Under the pieces are notes generated by a model. That model saw only the letters and a program-made list of their open reading frames with translations, had not been told where the DNA came from and did not search any database. The position numbers and the translations under genes are program-made. A DNA stretch of 64,000 nucleotides from QWOP01 sp003669605 (GTDB lineage Bacteria; Planctomycetota; Planctomycetia; Pirellulales; UBA1268), in assembly GCA_947481985.1 (NCBI GenBank), contig CANKIK010000005.1, positions 20,800 to 84,799 of the forward strand, written 5' to 3'. Positions within the stretch are counted from its first letter, which is position 1; each line of letters starts with the position of its first letter. Shown here one piece after another: positions 36,441 to 44,604 of this stretch.

Positions 36441-36650
36441 TCAGATCCAACTGCCGACGGTGGTGAAGTCCTCGCTGGGCTCATAGGCCCACTGAGACTT
36501 ATCCCGCACCACACTCACCACAGCCGTCGTGGCTGGTGTGGCTGGTGGGGACACTTCGTGGAAATCGCTCGGACGGTCGTCGGTCGGCTCACCGTAAACG
36601 TCATGCATGCCGGCAATGGCGGCCAGGTACTCGGGGAAGTGTGGGTCCAT
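36441..36650 (-). CDS. Small acidic protein, hypothetical
   Basis: A 69-residue protein with ATG 36650 preceded by GGAGG about nine bases upstream. It is acidic and rich in Pro, Thr and Ser, with no membrane segment: DPHFPEYLAAIAGMHDVYGE, a Pro/Ala/Thr middle and a C-terminal QWAYEPSEDFTTVGSWI. The good ribosome-binding site favours a real gene. No family is recognised. It is divergent from the epimerase gene and upstream of the redoxin gene on the same strand. Confidence 0.45.
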   Translation of the reverse strand: MDPHFPEYLAAIAGMHDVYGEPTDDRPSDFHEVSPPATPATTAVVSVVRDKSQWAYEPSEDFTTVGSWI

Positions 36651-36918
36651 GACAAAGGTCCTCCGTGACGGTCATGATCGGGTGGTTCACCACCGCTCTT
36701 GGTGCACTATACGGACGCCGCCGGCGATGGGTCGCTCGACAGCTGCACGTGGCAGCGAATCCGCATTCCGCCGGCGACGGCTTTGGTCGGATGGGAGGAG
36801 TGCGCAGGCCATGGTGGCTGGATCGTTGCTGCCCGGAAATCCCGCGCGCCGGTATAACGCTCTTTCCTGGCCGGAAAGTGTCCTGCCGGCAATTTCGGGC
36901 TATTCAGAGGGCGTCATC

Positions 36919-37860
36919 ATGCAACTCGGTTTTGTCAGCGCTATCCTTCCCGAACAGTCGCTCGAAGAGGTGTTCCGCACCGCCGCGGAGATTGGGTACG
37001 AGTGCGTGGAACTGATGTGCTGGCCCCCTTCGGCCGCCGAACGGCGTTATGCCGGCGTGACTCACCTCAACGTTGACGGCTTGACCGCTGCCGACGCCCG
37101 GCGGGTGCGAACGCTGGCGGCCGACTGCGGCGTGGCGATCAGTGGTCTGGGCTATTACCCCAATCCGCTCTCGCCGCACCCGGCCGAGGCGGCGGCGGCC
37201 GTCGAGCACATCGCCAAGGTCATTCGGGCAGCGGCAGTGCTGGGGATTCCGCGGGTGAACACGTTTGTGGGGCGCGACTGGCTGCGGTCGGTCGATGACA
37301 ACTGGCCCCGCTTTCTGGAGACCTGGCGACCGCTCATGCAACTGGCCGATGAGCTCGAGGTGCGGATCGGCATCGAGAATTGCCCGATGTCATTCACGGC
37401 CGATGAATGGCCCGGCGGCAAGAATCTCGCCACGACGCCCGCCATCTGGCGACGGATGTTTCGCGATATTCCCAGCCCGAATTTTGGCCTGAATTTCGAT
37501 CCCTCGCACCTCGTCTGGCAGCAGATGGATCCGGTGCGGCCGCTGGTGGAGTTTGCCGATCGTCTTTTCCATGTCCATGCCAAGGATGCCCGTGTGAATC
37601 GTCAACGGCTCGACGACGTCGGCATCCTGGCTCCGCCGTTGTCCTATCACGTCCCCAAACTCCCCGGACTGGGAGACGTTCCTTGGGGGCTGTTTTTCGC
37701 CACGCTCGGTGAAATCGGCTATCGGGGGCCGGTGTGCGTTGAGGTGGAGGACAGATCCTACGAGGACTCGTTGGCTGGCCGGAGGGCGGCGCTGGTGCAG
37801 TCACACACCTTCCTGCGGAATTACCTCCCCCGGCGCGGTGTCGTTGCGGAGGGGGCATGA
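36919..37860 (+). CDS. Sugar phosphate isomerase/epimerase, TIM barrel
   Basis: Xylose-isomerase-like TIM-barrel protein of 313 residues. ATG 36919 (QLGFVSAILPEQSLEEVF) is the family start; the frame is open upstream without conservation. The metal-binding strands are visible: IGIENCPMSFTADEWPGG with the conserved Glu, GLNFDPSHLVWQ, FHVHAKDA, and VCVEVEDRSY with the last Glu. The protein probably isomerises or epimerises a sugar or cyclitol. It overlaps deoC by four bases (ATGA), so the two are translationally coupled and may work in one carbohydrate-degradation route. Confidence 0.88.
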   Translation: MQLGFVSAILPEQSLEEVFRTAAEIGYECVELMCWPPSAAERRYAGVTHLNVDGLTAADARRVRTLAADCGVAISGLGYYPNPLSPHPAEAAAAVEHIAKVIRAAAVLGIPRVNTFVGRDWLRSVDDNWPRFLETWRPLMQLADELEVRIGIENCPMSFTADEWPGGKNLATTPAIWRRMFRDIPSPNFGLNFDPSHLVWQQMDPVRPLVEFADRLFHVHAKDARVNRQRLDDVGILAPPLSYHVPKLPGLGDVPWGLFFATLGEIGYRGPVCVEVEDRSYEDSLAGRRAALVQSHTFLRNYLPRRGVVAEGA

Positions 37861-38591
37861 GCGACACGCCCACCTCTCCCTGCCCCGACGATTACGCGTC
37901 GATCGCCGGCTCAATCGATCACGCCCTCCTCGATCCCACGCTCTGTGCCGCTGACCTCCGTGCCGGTTGCCGGCTGGCCCGGGCCTACGGTGTGGCGAGC
38001 GTGTGCATCGTCCCCTGGGGAGTGGGGCTGTGCGCTTCGATCCTCGCCGGATCATCCGTTCGGGCGAGCACGACGATCGGATTTCCGCACGGTGCCAACA
38101 CCACCTCCACCAAAGTCGCCGAGGCGGTTCGGGCGATCGATGACGGCGCTCGGGAACTCGACATGGTGGTCAACCTCTCCTGGGTGCTCGACGGCAACTG
38201 GGACGCCGTCCGCGACGATATCGCTGCCGTCACCGATGTGGCGCATGCCGGCAGGGGGTGGGTGAAGGTGATCTTCGAGAACTGCTTCCTCGAGCAGTCG
38301 CAGAAGATCCGGCTGTGCGGGATTTGTGGCGACCTGGGGGTCGACTGGGTGAAGACGTCGACGGGGTTCGCTCCCGGCGGTGCCACCGAGGCCGATGTGG
38401 CCCTCATGCGCCGTCATGCCCCGGCTTCGGTTGGCGTCAAGGCAGCCGGCGGGATCCGCGACCTCGACACGCTCCTCCGCTATCGCAGCCTGGGAGCGAA
38501 TCGCTGTGGCGCCTCGCGCACCGCCGAGATTCTCGACGAAGCGCGCCGCCGCTTGGCACTGCCCGCGGTGCGGGATCACATCTGCCGGTAA
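37857..38591 (+). CDS. deoC: Deoxyribose-phosphate aldolase
   Basis: Class I aldolase of 244 residues that splits 2-deoxyribose 5-phosphate into acetaldehyde and glyceraldehyde 3-phosphate. Motifs in order: SIDHALLDPT, STTIGFPHGANTTSTK, ARELDMVVNLSWVLDGNWD, WVKVIFENCFL with a catalytic Lys, WVKTSTGFAPGGAT with the Schiff-base Lys166, and VGVKAAGGIRD. The C-terminal GASRT motif binds phosphate. It is coupled to the preceding epimerase gene. Its last 16 bases overlap the 3' end of the convergent reductoisomerase-like gene. Confidence 0.93.
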   Translation: MSDTPTSPCPDDYASIAGSIDHALLDPTLCAADLRAGCRLARAYGVASVCIVPWGVGLCASILAGSSVRASTTIGFPHGANTTSTKVAEAVRAIDDGARELDMVVNLSWVLDGNWDAVRDDIAAVTDVAHAGRGWVKVIFENCFLEQSQKIRLCGICGDLGVDWVKTSTGFAPGGATEADVALMRRHAPASVGVKAAGGIRDLDTLLRYRSLGANRCGASRTAEILDEARRRLALPAVRDHICR

Positions 38592-39586
38592 TCCTGCTCG
38601 GTGCGGCTGATGATGTCGTCGTCCCCCACCACAGTGTCGAGAAAGGGGCGGCAGGGATAGCCGCTGCGGTGTTCATCCTGGAGGGCATCGGCGAAAGCGC
38701 CGCTCTCAATCTCTTTGAGGATCCCACGCATCTGATCCCCCATCTGCTCGCGGTCGATCGAGAGGCTGCGGGTCATGCCGCCGAAGGCAGCGGCATAGCC
38801 GTGGGTGAGTGTGGAGGGGAGGAAGCCATCGCGGGCCATCTGGGCGAACGTCTCTGACATCTCACCGGAGAGATAGAGCTCCATCAGCAAGCCCAGCGGC
38901 GGCAGCCCCGCTTCCATGCCGACGTGAAAGGCCGAGAGGATCGCGGCGCCCAGCCACGGGCCGAAGGCCTGTTCCACGTAGAGATCGAGGAGCACCTCTT
39001 GGCGGGCAGTCATCTCGAGCGCGCCGTGCTTGAGCGAACCGGCGGCGCTGGCCAGTGCCAGGAGCCTCGGCCAAGCTTCGGAACTGGAGTCGCGTTCCAC
39101 GCCGAGATAGGCCATGTAGCCGCGGCCATCGACGCTTCGCTGGCGGATCGCCTCACCCCCCATTCGGGGCGCGAAGAGCACGACGTCGACGCCGTCGGGA
39201 GGGGTCACCAGACCGTAGGCGAGCGCGTAGCCCGAGGCGAAAAGGAGTGTCGATCCGGGGCGGAGGCGGGCGCCGATCGCCGGCATCCGCTCGGGCTGGA
39301 CCTCGTCTGGGAGGAGCATCAAGGCGATGTCGGCCCTGGCGGCGGCATCAGCCAGCGGCAGGACCTCGAAGCCGTCGGCGCGTGCCTTCTCCGACGAGGC
39401 GTCGTCCTCGCTGCCGACGATGATGCTACAGCCGATCGCTGCCCCCCCGAGGCTGTCACGGAGATTCAGGGCCAGCGGTTGGCCGAGGAGTCCGTAACCG
39501 AGGATGGCGATCGACTTCCCACGGAGAGCGCCGATGTCGGCGTCGCGGTCACGAAACAGGCGCGGATGGCGCGGCGGAGCATTCAA
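38576..39586 (-). CDS. Divergent ketol-acid reductoisomerase-like protein
   Basis: A 336-residue protein resembling class I KARI (IlvC) in both domains. I place the start at TTG 39586 because GGGAGG lies six bases upstream; an earlier in-frame TTG is at 39625 with no such site. The N-terminal Rossmann part reads LFRDRDADIGALRGKSIAILGYGLLGQ and the IVGSEDD strand. The C-terminal part keeps the acidic metal ligands in DLYVEQ, as in the family's DLFGEQ, and a Met/Leu-rich helical region. The canonical lysine motif APKGPG is replaced by APRMGG and several active-site segments differ. A standard acetohydroxyacid reaction is therefore doubtful. It overlaps the SCP2-like gene by 38 bases. Confidence 0.75.
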   Translation of the reverse strand: MNAPPRHPRLFRDRDADIGALRGKSIAILGYGLLGQPLALNLRDSLGGAAIGCSIIVGSEDDASSEKARADGFEVLPLADAAARADIALMLLPDEVQPERMPAIGARLRPGSTLLFASGYALAYGLVTPPDGVDVVLFAPRMGGEAIRQRSVDGRGYMAYLGVERDSSSEAWPRLLALASAAGSLKHGALEMTARQEVLLDLYVEQAFGPWLGAAILSAFHVGMEAGLPPLGLLMELYLSGEMSETFAQMARDGFLPSTLTHGYAAAFGGMTRSLSIDREQMGDQMRGILKEIESGAFADALQDEHRSGYPCRPFLDTVVGDDDIISRTEQDYRQM

Positions 39587-39986
39587 GGTAGGCCTCCCGG
39601 TAACTCTCGAGCAGCGGATCGACAAGCATGATGAATTCCCGCAGCCGGAGCGGATTCATTCCACGGACATGGATCCGGCCAGCCAGGAAGGCGGCGCCGA
39701 GCGAGCGGCGCGCGAAGGCGGCGTCCTCGAGCGTCGAACGCTGCATGCGGACGACGAATGGTGGTTGGTCGAGCGGCGCGGCGACGCAAAGTGCATCGGG
39801 CCCGGCGGCGAGGCAGAGCTTGGTGTCGACGTCGGGAAATTCCCACTGGATGCTGGGCATCGCCCCGGCGAGTTTCTGCCGCTGGGTGGACGAGAGTTTG
39901 CCATTGAGGATACTGATCATCCTCCCGAGGATCGCGGTGAAGGCGTCAAGTTCGGACGTGGGCAAACCGCTGGCGGGGGTCGGCAT
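39549..39986 (-). CDS. SCP2-like lipid-binding domain protein
   Basis: A 145-residue protein with a probable ATG start at 39986; ATG 40022 is an alternative. Residues from about 60 on resemble sterol-carrier-protein-2-type domains: PDALCVAAPLDQPPFVVRMQ, then AFARRSLGAAFLAGRIHVRG and GMNPLRLREFIMLVDPLLES. The AGRIHVRGMNPLRL segment resembles the G-x-x-K/R-V-x-G-x-x-x-x region of SCP2 folds. The function, presumably binding a lipid or CoA ester, is inferred. The 3' end overlaps the reductoisomerase-like gene that follows, so the two are likely co-translated. Confidence 0.55.
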   Translation of the reverse strand: MPTPASGLPTSELDAFTAILGRMISILNGKLSSTQRQKLAGAMPSIQWEFPDVDTKLCLAAGPDALCVAAPLDQPPFVVRMQRSTLEDAAFARRSLGAAFLAGRIHVRGMNPLRLREFIMLVDPLLESYREAYLECSAAPSAPVS

Positions 39987-40166
39987 GGCGACAGGGCTTC
40001 CTGGGACGCGGGTTCCATCCATGGTCCCGAGCCACCGGCCGCGGGGACGGGCGGAGCATAGCACAGCCGATGCGGAGGCAGGGACGGCAGATTCGCGCAT
40101 TTTCCAGAGCGGAAAATGGGCTCCTGTCCGCTGGCACGCACGAGCCAGATTCCGCGTGCATCTGCG

Positions 40167-41972
40167 TCAGGGTAATTCGAGGAACCAACCGCCGATTCGC
40201 TTGGCATCGAGCGGTTCCGGCGGCATCTCCTCGCCGGTGATCCGCCAGATCGACCAATAGCAGGCGATGCCGGTCTCGAGAAACATCGTGTCCCGCGGAG
40301 CGAACTCCCGTAGCGTCTTCAACTGTGATTCGGCCTTGAATCGCCCCAAGCCCACAGCCGCCATCCAGCGGACACTGACTGCTTCCGGGGGGAGCGTGGC
40401 CACATCGGCCAGCCGCTCCGCGAATACCGGGGCCAGATCGCAATCGGGTTCGTCCTCATGGAAGAGCCCCAGCGCCCAGTAGGCGGCCGACCGCGCCCGG
40501 ACATCAATCTGTGACTTGGGAACGTATTCCCGCAAGAGCGGCTCGGCTTCTCGGTAGCGGAGAATCCCGAACAACTGGTGAATCTGCTGGGCCTGCTGCC
40601 CGAACTTGGTGATGACCTCGATCGAGAGTTGTTTCTGGAGCTGGGAGCGGAGTGCCGTGGCGTAGGCCAGTAGGGGAGCGAGCGTGGCGGGGACCTCGAG
40701 TTTCCTCAATGCCCAGGCAGCGGAAACAGCGACCTCGTCGCGTGGATGGTCGAGCAGTTGCAGCAGTCTCTCGGCAGCAGGCTCGTGGTCGAGGGAACCA
40801 AGGAGGAGCGCCGCTTGCTCAAGCCCCCGCCACTGGTCGCCGGCGAGCATCGCGGTTCCCTCTTCAACCACCGCAGGCAGCAAGCCAGGTGTGGCACCGA
40901 AGTCGGCCAGCGTGCTTGCCACGAAGCGCCGCAGGGCCGGATTGCGGTCGGCTAGGAGCGGTCCAAGGCGGTGGATGCAGTCCGCGTCGCCGGGCCCGGA
41001 GACAATTCTTGCAGCGCGGGCCCTCAAGCCGGCGTCCGGCACTGCCAAGAGGCCGCGGGCGGTGTCGAGCGCCCGCACCGGAGCGATCTCATCGAGGCGG
41101 ACAAGGGCGCCGGTGGCGACTGCCGGCTCTGGGTCGGCGCAGAGGGCCACGAGGCGGTCGACCACAGCATCTCCCGATTGCCTCGCCAGCAGCGCCACTG
41201 CCAGCAGTCGGCCCAGCGCCCCGCTTCCCACCCCGCCGCTCTTGCCGCCGGCGTCACTGTCGGCCAACTTTGCGGCGAAATCGACGAGGCCCTCGGCGCG
41301 GATTTTCCCCAACGCCCGAGCCGCCGCAAGTCTGGTATCTGGTGAGGTGTCGGAATCGGCAACGATTTGCTCGAGGCCTGCGGCCGCGCGGGCTTCCTGC
41401 ACCGTCCCCACAGCGTCGATCGCCAACAGGCGGAGGCCTGGTTGCGTGTCGGGGTCTAAAAGGCGCTCCAGCCAGACGTCGTGCCACGGGGAGTGGTTCC
41501 ACTTCGCCAAGCTCGGTTCGACAATCTGGGCCATGAGCAGTCCATCTTTTTCCGCCGCACTGGCCAGATCGGCAGCGGCTTCGGCAGCATCCAGGGCCAC
41601 CAGCGCCCCCGCAGCGGCGCGGCGCAGCTGTGGATCCTCCTCGTCGCGGAGGGCCTGCACCAGCCGCGGCACGGTCGCCTCCAAGCCCTTCATCCCCCGC
41701 GTCGTGGCCAGCGTGATCGTGTCGATCGCCAGCCGTCGGGGCTCGACGTCGGGCCGGTCGAGCGCCTGCTGCCAGAGGGGGAGCAGTTTCTTCGAGAACG
41801 CGACCACCTCAGTCGGGATGACGACCAGCGGATCGAGTTGCTGCGCTTGGTCGACGGCCAGGTCGACCGCTCGGGCTGGAATGGCAAGCGCCACCACAAC
41901 CGCGACGGGGCAGAGGAACGACACAGCGAGGTGGAATAGGGAATTCATGGCTACCGGGGGAGCAGGGATCAT
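40167..41972 (-). CDS. Exported HEAT-repeat protein (ABC operon)
   Basis: A 601-residue helical-repeat protein with an N-terminal signal peptide (cleavage near A-R-A, about residue 36). Repeats such as EDPQLRRAAAGALVALDAAEAA, SPDTRLAAARALGKIRAEGL, and DEVAVSAAWALRKLEVPATL are HEAT/ARM type. The start at 41972 overlaps the permease stop (ATGA), though ATG 41948 would also give a signal peptide. The last residues form a non-repeat tail with a short Trp-rich stretch (IACYWSIWRITGEEMPPEPL). It closes the five-gene minus-strand run that contains the ABC transporter. No enzyme motif is seen; a scaffold role is likely. Confidence 0.8.
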   Translation of the reverse strand: MIPAPPVAMNSLFHLAVSFLCPVAVVVALAIPARAVDLAVDQAQQLDPLVVIPTEVVAFSKKLLPLWQQALDRPDVEPRRLAIDTITLATTRGMKGLEATVPRLVQALRDEEDPQLRRAAAGALVALDAAEAAADLASAAEKDGLLMAQIVEPSLAKWNHSPWHDVWLERLLDPDTQPGLRLLAIDAVGTVQEARAAAGLEQIVADSDTSPDTRLAAARALGKIRAEGLVDFAAKLADSDAGGKSGGVGSGALGRLLAVALLARQSGDAVVDRLVALCADPEPAVATGALVRLDEIAPVRALDTARGLLAVPDAGLRARAARIVSGPGDADCIHRLGPLLADRNPALRRFVASTLADFGATPGLLPAVVEEGTAMLAGDQWRGLEQAALLLGSLDHEPAAERLLQLLDHPRDEVAVSAAWALRKLEVPATLAPLLAYATALRSQLQKQLSIEVITKFGQQAQQIHQLFGILRYREAEPLLREYVPKSQIDVRARSAAYWALGLFHEDEPDCDLAPVFAERLADVATLPPEAVSVRWMAAVGLGRFKAESQLKTLREFAPRDTMFLETGIACYWSIWRITGEEMPPEPLDAKRIGGWFLELP

Positions 41973-43624
41973 TCAGGCTTGAGCAGCCGCCAGACTTGGA
42001 TGGCAAAGACGACAAGCGCCACTATGCAGGTGATCCCGGCCACCCACCAAGCAGCGGGGAGCAGTTGGTACTGAGCGAATCCCGGCATGCCGATCACGCT
42101 CAGGGCCGCACCGAGCGGTGTGATCAACAGCGCCCGTTCCACCAGCGGGCGGCCGAAGGGGTCGTCGCGGAACGCCCACACCACCAGCGGCCCGAGATAC
42201 ATGAGCATCAGCACGACATACACCGTGACGGTGGCCGAGGCGGTGCGGGAATGGAAAGCACCGACCGCCGCGCTGACCGCCAGCGTCATCGCCACCGCGA
42301 GCAAGACCGAAATCAGGGCGAGAACCACCTGGTTCCACATCGTCGGCTTGATCCACGTCATCACCAGGTAGCCGGGGAGGGTGGCGGCGAGGACCAGCAG
42401 CATCGTCCAAGCGACGCTGGTGAGTTTTCCGGAGGCGATCCGCCAACCGGAGAGCGTCGTCGAGCGGAGCAAGTTCCAGCCACCCCCCTCGCGTTCGGAG
42501 GAGATCAAACCTGCGGAGAGGCTGGGGGTGAGGAGAACCACCAAGGCGATTTGGAGGATGACGAGCAAGCCCCCAATCGTCTCCACGCCCCAGTCCATCG
42601 TGCCGTTGGTGGCTGCCAGGGTCATCAGCAGCGACACCACCGCACAGACCGCCGCCAGCCGCAGCAGCCAGTGGAACCGCCCGAAGCGGCGGGTGCGAAA
42701 CTCTTTCACCATCACCGGATTGAGAAACACGGGAATGCCTGACTTGCGCCGTTGTGGATCGACAAGGTACACCAGCCGTCGAAACCAACGAACGAGCGTC
42801 GACTGGTCGTCAGTGATCTTCCCCTGGTCGCGGGAGCGGTCGAAGAGCAGGTGGTTGAGTTGCAGCATCGTGGCCACGGCGAGGACCGCCGAGAGTCCCA
42901 GTCCGGCCACGAGAAACTGCCAGACGCCAGAGTCCTTTTCCAAGATGCCTCCGCCGACCGACCCCCCCTGGCCAACCAGATGCATCACCACCGGCAGTGG
43001 CGAGAGGCGGCGGAGCCACTGCGAGATCAAGGCGTAGATCCCGTTGGTGCCTTTGGTGAGGGCGTGCGGAGCGAGGGTCAGAAAAGCGACCGCGAACACC
43101 AGCCCGTAGGTGATCCGCACCGCGGCATCGGGCGAAGCGGCCCGCGTGCTCACGAGCAGCCCGATGGTGGTGGCAAGGATGGCTACCACAGCCAGCACCG
43201 CATAGAGCAGCCCAATCTGCCGGAGGGGATCCACGCCCCCCATGGCATACACCGCCGCCGCCGCGGGAAGCGTCGTACAGAGCATCAGTCCGGCGAAGGC
43301 CAGCACTCCGAGGAACTTGCCGGAGTAGATGGCGCGGCCAGTGAGGGGGGAGTTGAGGAGGAGGAGCAGCGTGCCCTTATTGCGCTCGCGGACGATACTC
43401 GTCGCCGGAAACGCAGGCACCAGCAGCAACACGCCGCCCAGCAGTGCCGACGCGAAGACAAGGAACGCTCCCCGCGATCCGGATCCGGAGAGATCGACGA
43501 GGTCACCGGCAGGCCAGCGGGCCAGCACGAGAGAGGAAAATGCCAGCGCCGCTGCCAGCAGCGCCCAGATGCTCCGCGGCGCGCGGAGGATACCGAGGAA
43601 CTCACGCGTGAAGACAGGTATCAT
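41969..43624 (-). CDS. ABC transporter permease (ABC-2 type, duplicated halves)
   Basis: Inner-membrane permease of 551 residues with about twelve hydrophobic segments in two six-helix halves. The halves are joined by a long polar loop around residues 260-310 (RSRDQGKITDDQSTLVRW). Polar entry motifs PVFTREFLGILRAP and NPVMVKEFRTRRFGRFH begin the two halves, and SSEREGGGWNLLRSTTLSG corresponds to the usual E-R/K-E-x-G-T coupling motif. The start and end both overlap neighbours by four bases (ATGA), linking it to the ATPase and the HEAT gene. The substrate is unknown; Gld-type or lipoprotein-related exporters are possible. Confidence 0.88.
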   Translation of the reverse strand: MIPVFTREFLGILRAPRSIWALLAAALAFSSLVLARWPAGDLVDLSGSGSRGAFLVFASALLGGVLLLVPAFPATSIVRERNKGTLLLLLNSPLTGRAIYSGKFLGVLAFAGLMLCTTLPAAAAVYAMGGVDPLRQIGLLYAVLAVVAILATTIGLLVSTRAASPDAAVRITYGLVFAVAFLTLAPHALTKGTNGIYALISQWLRRLSPLPVVMHLVGQGGSVGGGILEKDSGVWQFLVAGLGLSAVLAVATMLQLNHLLFDRSRDQGKITDDQSTLVRWFRRLVYLVDPQRRKSGIPVFLNPVMVKEFRTRRFGRFHWLLRLAAVCAVVSLLMTLAATNGTMDWGVETIGGLLVILQIALVVLLTPSLSAGLISSEREGGGWNLLRSTTLSGWRIASGKLTSVAWTMLLVLAATLPGYLVMTWIKPTMWNQVVLALISVLLAVAMTLAVSAAVGAFHSRTASATVTVYVVLMLMYLGPLVVWAFRDDPFGRPLVERALLITPLGAALSVIGMPGFAQYQLLPAAWWVAGITCIVALVVFAIQVWRLLKPE

Positions 43625-44595
43625 GCCGCTGGCACCTCCCGGCGGGTGACGGAGAGGAAGGCATCCTCGAGGTCTTTGGGAATCTCGCGGAACTGCGCCA
43701 CGTCGAGCCCGCGGCCAACCAGCGCCGCCAAGATGACTGACAATTCAGTGTCGCTGCGGGCGGTGTCGAAGCGGACGAGGCTTTCGTGGGGGTGGGCCTT
43801 GACGCTGTCACGCTCTCCCGGTTCGAGGGCCTCGCGAACGGCGCTGGCCACCGTCTCGACCCGCTCCGGAGCACAGAGTTGGATTTCGAACGTCCGCCGC
43901 TGCCGCAGGTCGCGCATGATCTGCTCGAGGGTGCCGAAGGCCCGCAGTTTCCCTTGGGTGATGATCGCCACCACATCGCAGATTCGCGACAACTCTGGGA
44001 GGATGTGGCTGGTGACAATCAGCGTTTTCCCCATCCCGGCAAGTTTGAGAAGGAGATCGCGCATCTCGATGCGGGCCTGGGGATCGAGTCCGTTGGCCGG
44101 CTCGTCGAGGATCAGCATCTCGGGATCATGGAGCAGCGTGCGGGCAACACCCACCCGCTGCCGCATGCCGTGGGAGAGGGCCTCGACGTAACGGTCTTGC
44201 ATCCACCCCGATCCGGTCGTCTCGAGCACTTCGTCGATCCGCTTCGTCCGCGCCCGTCGCGGGATGCCGAAGGCGGCACCGAAGAAGTCGAGGTATTCGC
44301 GGACGCGCATGTTGTCGTAGGCGCCGAAGGTGTCCGGCATGAAGCCCACCAACCGCTTGATCCGCCGGGCATCGCGGACGCAATCGGCACCGGCAATGGT
44401 TGCCGAACCGGAGGTCGGTCGCATGGCGCCGACGAGGATCTTGATGGTGGTCGTCTTCCCGGCGCCGTTGGGGCCGATGAAGCCGAGGATCTGGCCACGG
44501 CGCAGCGAGAGGTTGAGATTGTCGAGGGCGGTGAAGTCACCGAACTTCTTGGAGAGGTTGCGGATGTCGAGGACGTTTTCGGCAGGGGCATTCAT
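43621..44595 (-). CDS. ABC transporter ATP-binding protein
   Basis: ATPase subunit of 324 residues for the adjacent permease. Walker A is GPNGAGKTTT (residues 41-50), the Q-loop is the VGFMPD region, the signature is LSHGMRQRV and Walker B is MLILDEPANGLDP. A His switch lies in LIVTSHILPELSRI. The C-terminal roughly 100 residues form an extra domain common in GldA/CcmA-type ATPases of ABC-2 exporters. Stop and start overlap the permease by four bases, and only nine bases separate it from the large exported protein gene. Confidence 0.93.
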   Translation of the reverse strand: MNAPAENVLDIRNLSKKFGDFTALDNLNLSLRRGQILGFIGPNGAGKTTTIKILVGAMRPTSGSATIAGADCVRDARRIKRLVGFMPDTFGAYDNMRVREYLDFFGAAFGIPRRARTKRIDEVLETTGSGWMQDRYVEALSHGMRQRVGVARTLLHDPEMLILDEPANGLDPQARIEMRDLLLKLAGMGKTLIVTSHILPELSRICDVVAIITQGKLRAFGTLEQIMRDLRQRRTFEIQLCAPERVETVASAVREALEPGERDSVKAHPHESLVRFDTARSDTELSVILAALVGRGLDVAQFREIPKDLEDAFLSVTRREVPAA

Positions 44596-44604
44596 GGCGG
44601 GCCT

